A stretch of 64,000 nt of DNA from Bog-473 sp963770645 (GCA_963770645.1 CAVYQL010000005.1:124001-188000); one strand, 5' to 3'; positions 1 through 9,236 are shown, counted from the stretch's first letter. Numbers and translations: made by a program. Notes: generated from the sequence alone by a model not told the origin.

Positions 1-1311
1 GGGATAGCCGACCGCGGCCGCGTGGTGGACGTCGGGGTGCGCTTCCAACGCGGCTTCCACCTCCGAGGCCGAGATGTTCTCGCCGCCGCGGATGATCACG
101 TCCTTCAGCCGCCCGACGATGCGGACCCATCCGTCGGCGTCCAGCGTCGCCAGGTCCCCCGTGCGGAACCAGCCGCCCCGTGCGATGACCGCGGCCGTCT
201 GGGCGCGGTCGGCGTATCCCGCGAACATCTCGGGCCCCCGGACCCAGAGCTCGCCCGGGCTTCCCGTCGCCAGCGGCGCCCCGTTCGCCGGGTCCACGAT
301 GCAGAGCTCGACGTCTCCGACCGCGCGGCCGTCGGTGTCGCGGGCCATGTCGAAGGGGTCGTCGTTGGTGCTCGTCGTGACCGTGGGCGCCTCTGTCGAC
401 CCGTAGGTGCGCTTGACCCGGCAATCGAAGGCCCGCGCCGTGTCCTCAATGAAGGCGGGCGTGACGGAGGCGCCTCCGCTCGACACGAGCCGAATCGACG
501 AGACGTCCGCGCTCGCTCCCTCCGCCATGGCACGCGCCATCGCGATGAAGAAGGTCGGTGGGCCCGCCATGAACGAGATCCGCTCGCGGGCGACGAGGCC
601 CAGTGCCTCCTCGGGGTCGAAGCGGCGGACGAGCACCGAGCGCAGGCCGGCCGCGCCGGGTACCAGCACGCCGTTGAGCAGCCCCGAGATGTGGGCCATC
701 GGCGCCGGCACGAGCACGGCGTCGGACGCGCCCAGTCCGTGCACGTTCACCATGAGTGTCGCCTTCCAGCTGAGCCCGCGATGCGTGTGCAGCACGGCCT
801 TGGGGATTCCGGTCGATCCGGATGTGAACAAAACGACCGCGACGTCCGCGGGCTGTGTGGGGGCACTGCCGGGGCCGACCGGCGGGCCGCCCAACGACTC
901 GGCCAGCGCGGCGGGGCCCGAGACCGCGGCGGGTGGCACCTCGACGACGAGCGCGGGATCGACCTGCGCCAGCGCGCCCTCCACCTCGGCCGCGCCGAAC
1001 GAATGGAGCAGCGGGGCGGCGACGGCACCGAGGCGCCAGCACGCTCGGGTGAGGACGGCGGCAGCCAGGCTGTTGGGGACCTGCCAGGCGACGGCCGCGC
1101 CCCGGCGCACGCCCTTCGACCGGAGCCCCCCCGCGACGCCGGCCACCAAGGACTCCATCTCGGCAGGGGAGAGGCGCGTGTCTCCGTCGACCACCTCGCC
1201 CCCGTTCGCGGTGATCAGTGTGTCGAGCACGGGGACGTCCCACGGGCCGCCCGGTCGCCGGTACGTGCGGGCCTGGCTGGGCACCCAAGTGGGCCGGAGG
1301 CGCATCGTCAC
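1..1311 (-). CDS. Acyl-CoA synthetase (AMP-forming), 3' end cut by window edge
   Basis: This enzyme of the ANL superfamily activates a carboxylic acid to its acyl-CoA through an acyl-adenylate. The minus-strand frame stays open from a GTG (1311) or ATG (1305) to base 1, giving 437 visible residues. The order of motifs is typical: the P-loop TSGSTGIPK at about residue 160, YGSTEAP at about 302, GWFRTGDL at about 380, and the hinge GRLKDVIIRGGENIS at about 400. Only the small C-terminal domain with the catalytic lysine is cut off. It diverges from the acyl-CoA dehydrogenase next door, and the roughly 65-bp gap probably holds both promoters. The pair suggests entry of a fatty or aromatic acid into beta-oxidation. 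The substrate cannot be told from sequence. Family assignment is firm. Confidence 0.93.
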   Translation of the reverse strand, partial: MTMRLRPTWVPSQARTYRRPGGPWDVPVLDTLITANGGEVVDGDTRLSPAEMESLVAGVAGGLRSKGVRRGAAVAWQVPNSLAAAVLTRACWRLGAVAAPLLHSFGAAEVEGALAQVDPALVVEVPPAAVSGPAALAESLGGPPVGPGSAPTQPADVAVVLFTSGSTGIPKAVLHTHRGLSWKATLMVNVHGLGASDAVLVPAPMAHISGLLNGVLVPGAAGLRSVLVRRFDPEEALGLVARERISFMAGPPTFFIAMARAMAEGASADVSSIRLVSSGGASVTPAFIEDTARAFDCRVKRTYGSTEAPTVTTSTNDDPFDMARDTDGRAVGDVELCIVDPANGAPLATGSPGELWVRGPEMFAGYADRAQTAAVIARGGWFRTGDLATLDADGWVRIVGRLKDVIIRGGENISASEVEAALEAHPDVHHAAAVGYP

Positions 1312-1376
1312 GGCTGGGCACCCTACCGGGCGCCCACTAACGTGACGCCGATGTCAGGTTCGCCTACGGCCTCCGC

Positions 1377-2925
1377 ATGGACCTCGCGCTGAAGGAAAGA
1401 GGACGAGGAGTTCGCCTCCTCGTTCCGCGGCTGGCTGGCCCATCATCCTCACGAACCGCCCGCGTTCGTCGACCTGGCCGACGAGGTCGCGTGGGGCCGC
1501 CAGTGGCAGGCGAGCCTGGCCGCGGACAGATGGGTCGGTGTCCACTGGCCGAGCGCATACGGCGGGCGCAGCGCGACGCCGGTCCAAGTCGCCCTCTACC
1601 AGAGCGAGTACGCCCGCTCGCAGGCGCCCCAGCCGGTGAACCGCGTCGGGATCAACCTGGTCGGGCCGACGCTGCTCGCCCACGGCACCGAAGACCAACG
1701 TCTCCGCTACATGCCGCCCATCCTCTCGGCCGAGGAGATCTGGTGCCAGCTCTTCAGCGAGCCCGACGCGGGAAGCGACCTGGCCTCGTTGACGACGCGC
1801 GGGACGCCGGTCGACGGCGGGTTCCTCGTCACCGGGCGCAAGGTGTGGACGTCGTACGCCCAGTTCGCCACCTGGGGTCTCTGCCTGGCCCGCACCGATC
1901 CCGAGGCCGCGCGTCCCCAACAAGGCATCACCGCGTTGATCGTCGACATGGCCGACCCCGGGGTGGAGGTGCGGCCGTTGGTGCAGATGACCGGCGATGC
2001 GGAGTTCAACGAGGTGTTCCTGACCGACGTCTTCGTCCCCGCCGAGCATGTCATCGGCGTGGAGGGGCAGGGCTGGACCGTCGCCGGCTCCACGCTGGCC
2101 CACGAGCGGGGGACGAACTTCCCGTTCAAGGAGCAAGTGGTGCACGAGATGTACCTCGCCCGCCTCTACGAAGAGGCGCGGGCCAACGGCGCGCTGGACG
2201 ACCCGCTGGTCGCCGACGCCCTCGCGGACGCCTACGTCGATCTCAACGTCCTGCGTCTGCACAACCTGCGCACGCTGACGCGCCTCGGGCGTGGCGAGGA
2301 ACCCGGTCCCGAGTCCAGTTGGATCAAGCTCTCGTGGACCGCCATGACACAGGGGATGTCCGACGCCGCGCTCTTGGTCACCGGACGCGATCTCCGGTCG
2401 GCCGAGGCCGGGCCGTGGGCCCGGCAGTGGCTGTGGAGCAAGGCCGCCGGCATCGCGGGAGGGACGTCACAGGTCCAGCGCGACATCATCGCCGGGAGGA
2501 TCCTCGGCCTGCCGCGTCGAGACTGGCGACTCAGTCCTGCACGAGCCGCCCTGCGCCGCCGGCCCGCCCGCTCAGCGCGACGAGCAGCGCCGTGGCGACG
2601 GTGCCGGCTTTGCGCCAACACTGCCGCGAACGCGAACGCGAACGGCCAACGCCGCAAGAACGGCGACATGCCTCACCGAAGGCGGCCGAGCTGCAGAGGC
2701 ATCCCCGCTTCGGGGTGTGGGCAGCGTAAATTGCCGTATGCGCGGAAAGGAGCTGCTCGCCCGTCGAGCCGCGAGCAACCTTGCCGCGGTGAAGATGGAT
2801 CTCGCCGCGGCGAGCGCAGACGGCGACGTGGAGCGGGTGAGGCTGCTCGAGACGCTGATCTCGTGCGGTGGGGACATTCTCCTCTACCGGCCCCAGCTAC
2901 AGCACTATGCCGTGCTGTTCGGTGA
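1377..2925 (+). CDS. Acyl-CoA dehydrogenase with an apparent frameshift near the N terminus
   Basis: This flavoenzyme introduces the alpha,beta double bond into acyl-CoA. The FAD/substrate signature CQLFSEPDAGSD and the C-terminal IAGGTSQVQRDIIAGRILG are clear. The natural N terminus seems to begin MDLALKE at 1377 and continue EDEEFASSFRGWL, but these parts lie in different frames: one extra base in the run at about 1391-1400 (gaaggaaaga) separates them. In the main frame an in-frame TGA at 1390 is followed by no start codon until GTG 1636, which would remove about 80 residues of the N-terminal helical domain. The frame also runs about 130 codons past the usual family end (near GLPRR) before stopping, overlapping the next gene. 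It is either a sequencing indel or a damaged gene. The product class is certain; an intact product is not. Confidence 0.85.
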
Positions 2926-3928
2926 CATCGAATCGGCACAGCACGTGGCCGTCGTCGTCCCGGGGGTGGGGGACGGCACCAACTTGTGCGACGACTGGAT
3001 CCCCGACGCCCTGAACCTCTTCGACGCGTCGCCCTCCACGGCCGTGGTCTTGTGGAAGGGTTACGACAATCCGGTGGATGTCGCCGCTGCTGCCGCCGGA
3101 ACGATCGAATGCAACGAAGACCTGCTCACCGCGGGACGCGACCTGACCGTGTTCGTGGACTCACTCGATCTCGAGCCCGACCAGTCGCTGACGATCGTGG
3201 CGCATAGCTTCGGCTCGACCGTCACGGGAGCCGCCCTGGCCGACTGCGGGCTCGAGGTGACCGACGTCGTCGTGGCGGGGAGCCCGGGGATGACCGTCGA
3301 CGAGCTGCGCCAGCTCCATGTCGAGCAGTCCCATTTCTTCTCCGAGCAGGCCCCCGGCGACGTCATCGCGGAACTCGGGATCTTCGGTTCGACGCCGAGC
3401 TCGCCGACGTTCGGCGGGACGCGGATGGACACCGACCCCGAGGATCAGCGGCACGTCTCCGCGCACTCGAGCTACTTCGAGCCGGACTCGGAGGCACTCG
3501 AGAACATCGCCCATGTGGTCACAGGCGACTACGAGGAGGTCATCCGCCACCGGCCGTCGTTCCCCGAGATCGCGGGCGGCCTGGTGACGTGGTTCCTGCG
3601 CATACCGGCCGTGCCCGTCAGAATGGCAGGGCGGCGCTACCGCGGGCCCGGGTTCCGGATCCTGACCAACTGGTGCCAGCTCGTCGACGTGAGTGCCAGC
3701 GAAACGGGCAACCTGGTCTATGAGTTGCTCGACGAGAAAGAGCGGGCCCTGCTGTGGTTCGCGGTCCATGTCGGTGCGCTGCCTGACGTCTGGGCCGGCT
3801 CACCGCCGGTTTGGCCCTTCGACGAGGCGTCCGATCCTTCGGCGTCTGGCGCAGCCGACGCACCTGATCCACCCGGCGCGCCTGACGCACCACCGGAACC
3901 ACCGGACCCTCCTCGTGAGCAGGCCTGA
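2738..3928 (+). CDS. Alpha/beta hydrolase of the DUF1023 type
   Basis: The protein is 396 residues from the ATG at 2738; an upstream GTG at 2717 is possible but less likely. The centre carries a nucleophile elbow, AHSFGS, preceded by VVVPGVGDG and followed by VVVAGSPG. This arrangement is typical of the actinobacterial DUF1023 (PF06259) alpha/beta hydrolases. Residues from about 290 to 345 hold further conserved sequence, and the last 30 residues are a proline/alanine/aspartate-rich tail (PDPPGAPDAPPEPPDPP). No signal peptide or membrane segment is seen, so it is probably cytoplasmic. The substrate is unknown. The run-on acyl-CoA dehydrogenase frame overlaps its 5' end, which is better explained by the damaged upstream gene than by a real overlap. 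Confidence 0.8.
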   Translation: MRGKELLARRAASNLAAVKMDLAAASADGDVERVRLLETLISCGGDILLYRPQLQHYAVLFGDIESAQHVAVVVPGVGDGTNLCDDWIPDALNLFDASPSTAVVLWKGYDNPVDVAAAAAGTIECNEDLLTAGRDLTVFVDSLDLEPDQSLTIVAHSFGSTVTGAALADCGLEVTDVVVAGSPGMTVDELRQLHVEQSHFFSEQAPGDVIAELGIFGSTPSSPTFGGTRMDTDPEDQRHVSAHSSYFEPDSEALENIAHVVTGDYEEVIRHRPSFPEIAGGLVTWFLRIPAVPVRMAGRRYRGPGFRILTNWCQLVDVSASETGNLVYELLDEKERALLWFAVHVGALPDVWAGSPPVWPFDEASDPSASGAADAPDPPGAPDAPPEPPDPPREQA

Positions 3929-4010
3929 GGCGGGCCACCCCGGCCCCGGTGGGCTCTGAACCTGACGGCAACGTCAGCGATTGGGTCGCGGGCGAGGCTA
4001 CGTTGTCCCG

Positions 4011-4574
4011 ATGCCCATCTGGCTCACCGAGCAGGAGTACGCGACCCTCCGGGCCGCGTGTGCACAGATGATCCCATCGGGCGCTGACCATCCCGGCGCC
4101 GAGGATGCCGGCGTCGTCGACTACATCGACGGGTTCCTCGGCGCCTTCAGCTTCGACCCGCCGCGGATCTGGGCCGGCGGGCCCACCTCGGGTCGCAAGG
4201 GCGGCGAAGCGCGGTTCAGCCAGTTCCACCGGCTGTCCCGGCTCGACGAGCTGGCCTGGCGGATGCGGATCGAAGGTTCACAAGGGATCCCCGAGCGCGA
4301 GTTCAACGGGCCGGTGATCGGGCTCCAGCAGCGCTACCGCGAAGGGCTGGCCACCCTCGGCGAGGACTTCCCCCAGGCCGACGGCAAGGAGCAGCGCCGC
4401 CGGCTCCGAGCCGACGAGTCCTTCTGCGACCTGCTGTGGCAACACTGCTGCGAAGGCATGTACGGCGCGCCGGAGTACGGCGGCAACCGCGACTGCGTCG
4501 GCTGGGCTTACATCGACTACGAGGGTGACGTGCAGCCCCGGGGCTACACCGACGCGGAGGTGTCCCAGCCATGA
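4011..4574 (+). CDS. Gluconate 2-dehydrogenase subunit 3 family protein (small subunit for the GMC flavoprotein)
   Basis: A 187-residue protein beginning MPIWLTEQEYATLRAACAQM. It resembles the small subunit family (PF13618) that escorts and stabilises membrane-bound GMC-type dehydrogenases. The ATG at 4011 is chosen because the family homology begins there; an in-frame start 30 bases earlier lacks conservation. The stop overlaps the next start as ATGA, so the two genes are translationally coupled and the products probably form a complex. Many relatives carry a twin-arginine signal peptide that exports the complex, but none is visible here. A cytoplasmic complex or a missed upstream start are both possible. 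Confidence 0.85.
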   Translation: MPIWLTEQEYATLRAACAQMIPSGADHPGAEDAGVVDYIDGFLGAFSFDPPRIWAGGPTSGRKGGEARFSQFHRLSRLDELAWRMRIEGSQGIPEREFNGPVIGLQQRYREGLATLGEDFPQADGKEQRRRLRADESFCDLLWQHCCEGMYGAPEYGGNRDCVGWAYIDYEGDVQPRGYTDAEVSQP

Positions 4575-6241
4575 GCGACATGACGCCCGACGCCATCATC
4601 ATCGGGTCGGGTCCCGGCGGTGCCACAGCGGCCGAGGTGCTGACCCGGGCGGGCTGGTCGGTGGTGATCATGGAGAAGGGGCGCAACCATCTGCTCGACC
4701 CCGACGACCTCACCAAGCCCGCGGGTGACTACTCCAACGACGAGATCAAGTTCATCAGCCGCTATTTCCTCGGGCCCGACCCGCTGATCGAACCGCGGGC
4801 GTTCCGCCTCTCGGCGGACGACGGTGAGCACACCCACGTCGGCGAGGTCAACTCCATCCCGACCACGGTGGGGGGTGGCGGCACCCACGCGGACGGCAAG
4901 GTGCCGCGCTTTCGCGAGGAGGACTTCCGGGTCCTCTCGACCTACGGCCCGCAAGAGGACGCGGCCGTCGACGACTGGCCCATCGACTACGACGAGATGG
5001 AGCCGTACTACGCAGAGGTCGAGCGGGCGATTGGCGTCTCGGGACGTGAGGGTGCGAACCCGTTCGCGGCCTGGCGTTCGGGGCCCTACCCGATGCCGCC
5101 CGGCGCGCCGATGTACGGGGCGCTCCTGTCCTCGGAGGCAGCAACGAAGATCGGCCTCCATCCCTACGAGGCCCCGACGGCCGCCAACAGCATCGCCTAC
5201 GACGGGCGGCCCGCCTGCAACAACTGCGGGTTCTGTGCCTTCTTCGGCTGCCCGATTCACGCCAAGGGCGATCCCGTCGCGCTGTTGACCAGGGCCATGG
5301 CCACCGGCAAGGCGGAGCTGATGGCCGAGACCTATGTGAGCCGCATCATCACCGAGGGCCGCAAGGCCACCGGTGTCGAGTACATCGACGCCGCGGGCGC
5401 CATGCACGCGATGGACGCCAAGCTGGTGATCGTGGCGGGTGGCGCCATCGAGACGCCTCGCATCCTGCTGCTCTCGGGGATCGAGCACCCCTTCATCGGC
5501 CGCCACCTCATGGTGCACTTCCAGACGATCGTGGTCGGGCACTTCGCCACGTTGCGCCTGCACCCGCACAAGGGGCGCTCGGTGACCCACGTGCACGACG
5601 ACGCGATGGTGCAGGACGAGGGGTCGCGTCAGGCGGCGGCGGATGCGGGATTGCCGTGGATCCGCGGCGGCCTGGTCGAGCACAGCGGAGGCGGCTTCCC
5701 CATCATGGAAGCGCGTCACTCGCCGTGGGGCGGCCTCCACGCCCAGGTCATGCGCGACTCGAACCTGCGCGAGCGGATGTGGGCGTTCATCATGCAGGGC
5801 GAGGACCTGGCCTACGCCACCAACACGGTCGACCTGAGCCCGTCCATCCGCGACGCCCGCGGCTACCCGGTGGCGCGGGTCACCTACAGCCCCGGCCGTC
5901 ACGAGCTGGCGGCGTCGAAGTACCACGGCAAGATCCTCCAGTCGGTGCTCGAGGAAATGGGCGCCGAATGGGTCCTGCACACCTCCTCACCGGGCGTCTC
6001 CTACCACGGCATCGGTTCCACGCCGGTTCCCGAGAGCCGTCATGTCATCGGCACGGCGCGTATGGGCGACGACCCCGAGACGTCAGTCGTCGACCGGTGG
6101 GGTCGGGTGCACTCGCTCGACAACGTCGTGATCGCGGACTCGTCGGTCTTCGTGACCGCCACCGGCTACGGCCCGACCCTGACGCTGGTCGCCCTGGCCT
6201 CGCGGGCGGCCCATCACTTGGCGGGCACGAAGCCCACGTAG
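4571..6241 (+). CDS. GMC-family flavoprotein dehydrogenase (large subunit)
   Basis: A 556-residue FAD enzyme that oxidises an alcohol group on a sugar, polyol or sterol-like substrate. The N-terminal dinucleotide fold is GSGPGGATAAE (residues about 12-22) and the C-terminal GMC part contains GTARMGDDPETSVVD and the FAD/substrate segment around ADSSVFVTATGYGPT. At about residue 214 there is a cysteine cluster, CNNCGFCAFFGC. Comparable clusters occur in FAD-dependent glucose dehydrogenases, where they bind an iron-sulphur centre. The small subunit gene overlaps upstream by 4 bases, but no cytochrome c subunit follows. The electron acceptor is therefore unclear. Class assignment is firm; the substrate is not known. 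Confidence 0.92.
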   Translation: MSDMTPDAIIIGSGPGGATAAEVLTRAGWSVVIMEKGRNHLLDPDDLTKPAGDYSNDEIKFISRYFLGPDPLIEPRAFRLSADDGEHTHVGEVNSIPTTVGGGGTHADGKVPRFREEDFRVLSTYGPQEDAAVDDWPIDYDEMEPYYAEVERAIGVSGREGANPFAAWRSGPYPMPPGAPMYGALLSSEAATKIGLHPYEAPTAANSIAYDGRPACNNCGFCAFFGCPIHAKGDPVALLTRAMATGKAELMAETYVSRIITEGRKATGVEYIDAAGAMHAMDAKLVIVAGGAIETPRILLLSGIEHPFIGRHLMVHFQTIVVGHFATLRLHPHKGRSVTHVHDDAMVQDEGSRQAAADAGLPWIRGGLVEHSGGGFPIMEARHSPWGGLHAQVMRDSNLRERMWAFIMQGEDLAYATNTVDLSPSIRDARGYPVARVTYSPGRHELAASKYHGKILQSVLEEMGAEWVLHTSSPGVSYHGIGSTPVPESRHVIGTARMGDDPETSVVDRWGRVHSLDNVVIADSSVFVTATGYGPTLTLVALASRAAHHLAGTKPT

Positions 6242-6259
6242 CGCAGACGGAGTCGACCG

Positions 6260-6832
6260 CTACCGCAGACGCTGCAGCTCGGCGTTGATCGAGGCGAGGT
6301 CGAAGGCCGATCGGTCGAAGGCTGTCCCTGCCCACTCGAGAAAGTTGGCGTGTTCGGGATGTTCGGGGTCCGCGAGCGCCCCGAGGAACTCCCGATAGCC
6401 ATCGGGGCCACCCACGTCGTCAGGAGGGCAGGCACAAGCTCCCGCGGTGCACACCGCGAAGGTGAGCGACTGATCGGTTTCCGTGATCGAACGCACCTCG
6501 ACCGCGTGTTCCCAGCCGTCGCCGAAGTCGTACTCGAATATGAACCGGCGTTCGTCTCCGATGGCTCCAACCAGGGACACGGTCGCTTCGTCGATTTCGT
6601 CGTCCTCCCAATCGTCGGCGTGCATCCCGAAGCGGGCGTCTCCGATCAAGAACTGGTGGAGATGGGAATTGCTCCAACCCATCGCTATCAGCAGGATGTC
6701 GGCGATCCTCGACGGTCGGTCCGTGCCCGGAACCAACAGATCGCGCCACACGGCGGGCTCGACGTGTTCGAGCCGCACACTGAGCTCACAAACAAGTGGG
6801 GGTCCACTTCGCTTCTGATGGCCTCTGGGCAT
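6260..6832 (-). CDS. Plasmid pRiA4b ORF-3 / IS1096 TnpR-like family protein
   Basis: A 190-residue protein with the family's features: an N-terminal segment on binding-type sheets (LSVRLEHVEPAVWRDLLVP), the core FEYDFGDGWEHAVEV at about 95-110, and a C-terminal CPPDDVGGPDGYREFL. The family (PF07929) was first seen next to IS1096 and on Ri plasmid pRiA4b, but most members stand alone and have no proven activity. No transposase or inverted repeats accompany it here, so the 'resolvase' label sometimes given should not be taken as function. It converges with the GMC gene, 18 bases apart. Confidence 0.88.
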   Translation of the reverse strand: MPRGHQKRSGPPLVCELSVRLEHVEPAVWRDLLVPGTDRPSRIADILLIAMGWSNSHLHQFLIGDARFGMHADDWEDDEIDEATVSLVGAIGDERRFIFEYDFGDGWEHAVEVRSITETDQSLTFAVCTAGACACPPDDVGGPDGYREFLGALADPEHPEHANFLEWAGTAFDRSAFDLASINAELQRLR

Positions 6833-6899
6833 GAGCGAAGGCTAGATCCCGCCCTCGGCGGCTCTCCGTGTCCGGGCCGACGCGGGCGGGCGGAGGGCC

Positions 6900-8141
6900 C
6901 TACGAGGTCAGCCCTCTCGTGAGCAACATGGTGCCGGCAATCGGGCCACCGCCGTTGGCCACTGCCGCCACCTCGGGCGGCCGTCCGCCGGGCCGCACGA
7001 TCTGGCGCTCACCGCCTTCGCCCCGCAGCTGCACGCAGGCCTCGTGGATGAGGCTGAAGCCGTGGAGGCGGCCGCCCGAGAGCTGGCCGCCGTTGGTGTT
7101 GAGCGGCAGGAGCCCTTCGCGGGCGATGTTCGCCCCGCCCTCGATGAAGGGCCCGCTCTCGCCCCGTCCGCAGAACCCCAGTGCCTCGAGCCAGACCACG
7201 GTCAAGATGGAGAAGCCGTCGTAGAGCTGCGCGGTGTCGACGTCGGCCGGGGTCAGCTCGGTGCGCTCCCACATGGACGCGGCCGCGTCGCGCGCGGCCA
7301 TCGTGGTCATGTCGTCGAACTGGTCCCAGCTCGGTCGTCCCCGCAACGCAGTACCGAGGGCATTGATCTGGACGGCAGGGTGGTCGATGTCGGATGCAAA
7401 GTCGCGGTGCGAGACGATCACCACGGTCGACCCGTCGCACGGCGCGTCGCAGTCGAAGAGGCACAGCGGCGTGGTGATCATGCGCGCCGCGAGATAGTCC
7501 TCCATCGACATCGGGTCGGTGTAGATCGCCTTGGGGTTCAGCGCCGCGTTGGCCCGGTTGTTGATGGGGATGGCGCCGAGCTGCTCTCGGGTGAGAGCGA
7601 ATTCGTACATGCGGCGCTGGGCCACCATGGCGAGCCAGTTGGCCGCCGAGACGGCGCCGTAGGGGATGGACCACTGCATGAAGCCGCCGAAGCGCGGCAC
7701 GTTGCCACTCCCGCCGTCTCCGCCGCCGATGCCCCGGCGCCCGCCGGTGCCCTGGGCTGAGCCTTCGGTCACGGTCCGGTAGACCAGGACGTGGCGGGCC
7801 AGCCCGGCCGCGACCGCCAGCGCGGCCGTGTGCACCGCCCGCATCTGCGCGGCGCCCTCGCCTCCGCCGTCGTGCCAGTTGAGGGAGAGGCCCAAGGCGT
7901 CTTGCACCTCGGGCGACGACGGTCCGGCGAAGCCCGCCGTGCCCGCCCCCATGCCCGGATACGTCGAGAGGCCGTCGATGTCGTCGCGGGTGAGGCCGGC
8001 GTCCGCCATGGCCACCGCCGCCGCCTCGACGGTCAGGTCGAGGTCGCTGCGCCCGAGCCGGCGGCCGACGTCGGACTGGCCGATGCCCGAGATGATCGCC
8101 CGGCGTTCGAGGGGTTCTTCGCCCGGTCGCAGCGGGCTCAC
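6900..8141 (-). CDS. Thiolase-family (SCP2-type) acetyl-CoA acetyltransferase / lipid-transfer protein
   Basis: A 413-residue protein of the thiolase superfamily, starting at a GTG that overlaps the stop of the upstream OB-fold gene by 4 bases (GTGA). It starts with ISGIGQSDVGRRLGRSDLDL and has the glycine-rich end IAGTMLLTRGL. Proteins of this branch work with a zinc-ribbon/OB-fold partner, as here, and include thiolases and aldolases of sterol side-chain and branched acid degradation in actinobacteria. The classic thiolase CxG active-site cysteine signature is not obvious, so it may be an aldolase- or SCP2-like member. The role in beta-oxidation fits the acyl-CoA genes at 1-2.9 kb. Confidence 0.87.
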   Translation of the reverse strand: MSPLRPGEEPLERRAIISGIGQSDVGRRLGRSDLDLTVEAAAVAMADAGLTRDDIDGLSTYPGMGAGTAGFAGPSSPEVQDALGLSLNWHDGGGEGAAQMRAVHTAALAVAAGLARHVLVYRTVTEGSAQGTGGRRGIGGGDGGSGNVPRFGGFMQWSIPYGAVSAANWLAMVAQRRMYEFALTREQLGAIPINNRANAALNPKAIYTDPMSMEDYLAARMITTPLCLFDCDAPCDGSTVVIVSHRDFASDIDHPAVQINALGTALRGRPSWDQFDDMTTMAARDAAASMWERTELTPADVDTAQLYDGFSILTVVWLEALGFCGRGESGPFIEGGANIAREGLLPLNTNGGQLSGGRLHGFSLIHEACVQLRGEGGERQIVRPGGRPPEVAAVANGGGPIAGTMLLTRGLTS

Positions 8142-8557
8142 GAGTCCTCCGCCGGGGTGAAGAGGGGGACCCAGACGTCCTCGACCTGCTCGAACACGAC
8201 ACGCACCCGCATACCGATGCGCACGTCCTCAGGCTCGACGTCGACGAGGTTGGTCGTCAGCCGCACGTCGGGCTGTTCGTCGATGGAGACCCAGGCGATG
8301 ATGTAGGGGTCACTGCCGGGGATCCACTGCTGGTAGTTGACCGTGAACGACGCCACGTGGCCGCGCCCGCTGACCTCTTGTGGCCCGAGGTTGCGAGACA
8401 GACAGCGTGGGCACACCGGGCCCGGCGGATGGATGAAGAAGCCGCAATTGTTGCAGCGCAAGAAGCGCAGCACCCCGTCTGCGCCCGAGGTCCAATAGAA
8501 GGCCACGTCGTCGCTGAGGCGCGGCAGCACACGCAGCATCGGCCCGTTGGCAACCAT
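8138..8557 (-). CDS. OB-fold / rubredoxin-like zinc-ribbon (DUF35) partner protein
   Basis: A 139-residue partner protein. The N-terminal half has a zinc ribbon with cysteines in FLRCNNCGFF and GPVCPRCLSRN; the C-terminal half is the OB-fold that ends near the stop. This DUF35 family forms complexes with thiolase-like proteins and is needed for activity in the studied sterol-degrading examples. ATG 8557 (MVANGPMLRV) is taken because the in-frame extension back to 8656 is unconserved and arginine-rich. The overlap of 4 bases with the thiolase gene indicates one transcript and coupled translation. Confidence 0.87.
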   Translation of the reverse strand: MVANGPMLRVLPRLSDDVAFYWTSGADGVLRFLRCNNCGFFIHPPGPVCPRCLSRNLGPQEVSGRGHVASFTVNYQQWIPGSDPYIIAWVSIDEQPDVRLTTNLVDVEPEDVRIGMRVRVVFEQVEDVWVPLFTPAEDS

Positions 8558-8618
8558 GCGGGCATGTTGGCACACGCGGCCGGTCACGCACCTATCCGCA
8601 CCAGTCGCCCGCCAGAAC

Positions 8619-9236
8619 TCAGGCGGGCAATACGCCCGAACGGACCAACGCCCCACGGGCGCCGTCGACGCCCCTGACGTGCTCGGCTACGAACCCGGCC
8701 GCGGCCGCCGCTTCGACGTTGACTGCGTTGTCGTCGAGGAACAGCACACGCGCACGGGCCGCGGGCAGCGCGCCGGCGACCATGTCGAAGATCTCGCGGT
8801 CTGGCTTGACCAGTCCCATTTCGAAGGACAAGAAGCGGTAGGCGAAGGCTTCGACGACCGGTGTCGTCTTGTAGTTGGCGTTCCATTGCAGGGCGTTGGT
8901 GTTCGAGAGGCAGCCCACGGGGACCCGTACGCGCACCTCGGACACCAAGTCCAAGGATCCGGCGTAGGGGAGCCCCGGCCACCGGGCGAACTCGTCGAGG
9001 AAGTCCGCCGGTTCGAGCTCGAGCTCCCAGTCGTCGACCAGGCCGGCTGCGAACTCCTCCGGCGAGCACCGGCCGGCCTCGAAGCTGCGCACCCAGCGGC
9101 AACTGAGCCAGCGGGTCCAGACCTCGTCCTCGGAGCGCAGCCCGCTCAACTCGCGCATGGGTCCGACGCCGCCGGGGTCGATGAGCACACCACCGAGGTC
9201 GAACAGCACGAGGTCGATGGGGCCGCCGCTCGTCAT
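8619..9236 (-). CDS. HAD-superfamily phosphatase
   Basis: A 205-residue hydrolase with the HAD motifs in order: motif I DLGGVLIDPGG (nucleophile in the N-terminal DLGGV), motif II at GCLSNTNALQW, motif III lysine in LVKPDREIFD, and motif IV LFLDDNAVNVEAA. The substrate is not predictable; small phosphorylated metabolites are usual. The reading frame remains open far upstream on this strand but only because of high GC; ATG 9236 places motif I at the usual distance. It precedes the OB-fold/thiolase pair on the same strand with a 61-base gap, so it could be co-transcribed. Confidence 0.88.
   Translation of the reverse strand: MTSGGPIDLVLFDLGGVLIDPGGVGPMRELSGLRSEDEVWTRWLSCRWVRSFEAGRCSPEEFAAGLVDDWELELEPADFLDEFARWPGLPYAGSLDLVSEVRVRVPVGCLSNTNALQWNANYKTTPVVEAFAYRFLSFEMGLVKPDREIFDMVAGALPAARARVLFLDDNAVNVEAAAAAGFVAEHVRGVDGARGALVRSGVLPA

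Noticed and set aside
2526..2716. Separate gene on the minus strand ending at 2531 (…LLVALSGRAGGAGRLVQD)
   Set aside because: No start codon, domain or ribosome site. The segment is more likely decayed sequence behind the acyl-CoA dehydrogenase.
6260..6832. Calling the pRiA4b ORF-3-like protein a resolvase or part of an IS
   Set aside because: No transposase, inverted repeats or target duplication are near it, and the family has no proven recombinase activity.
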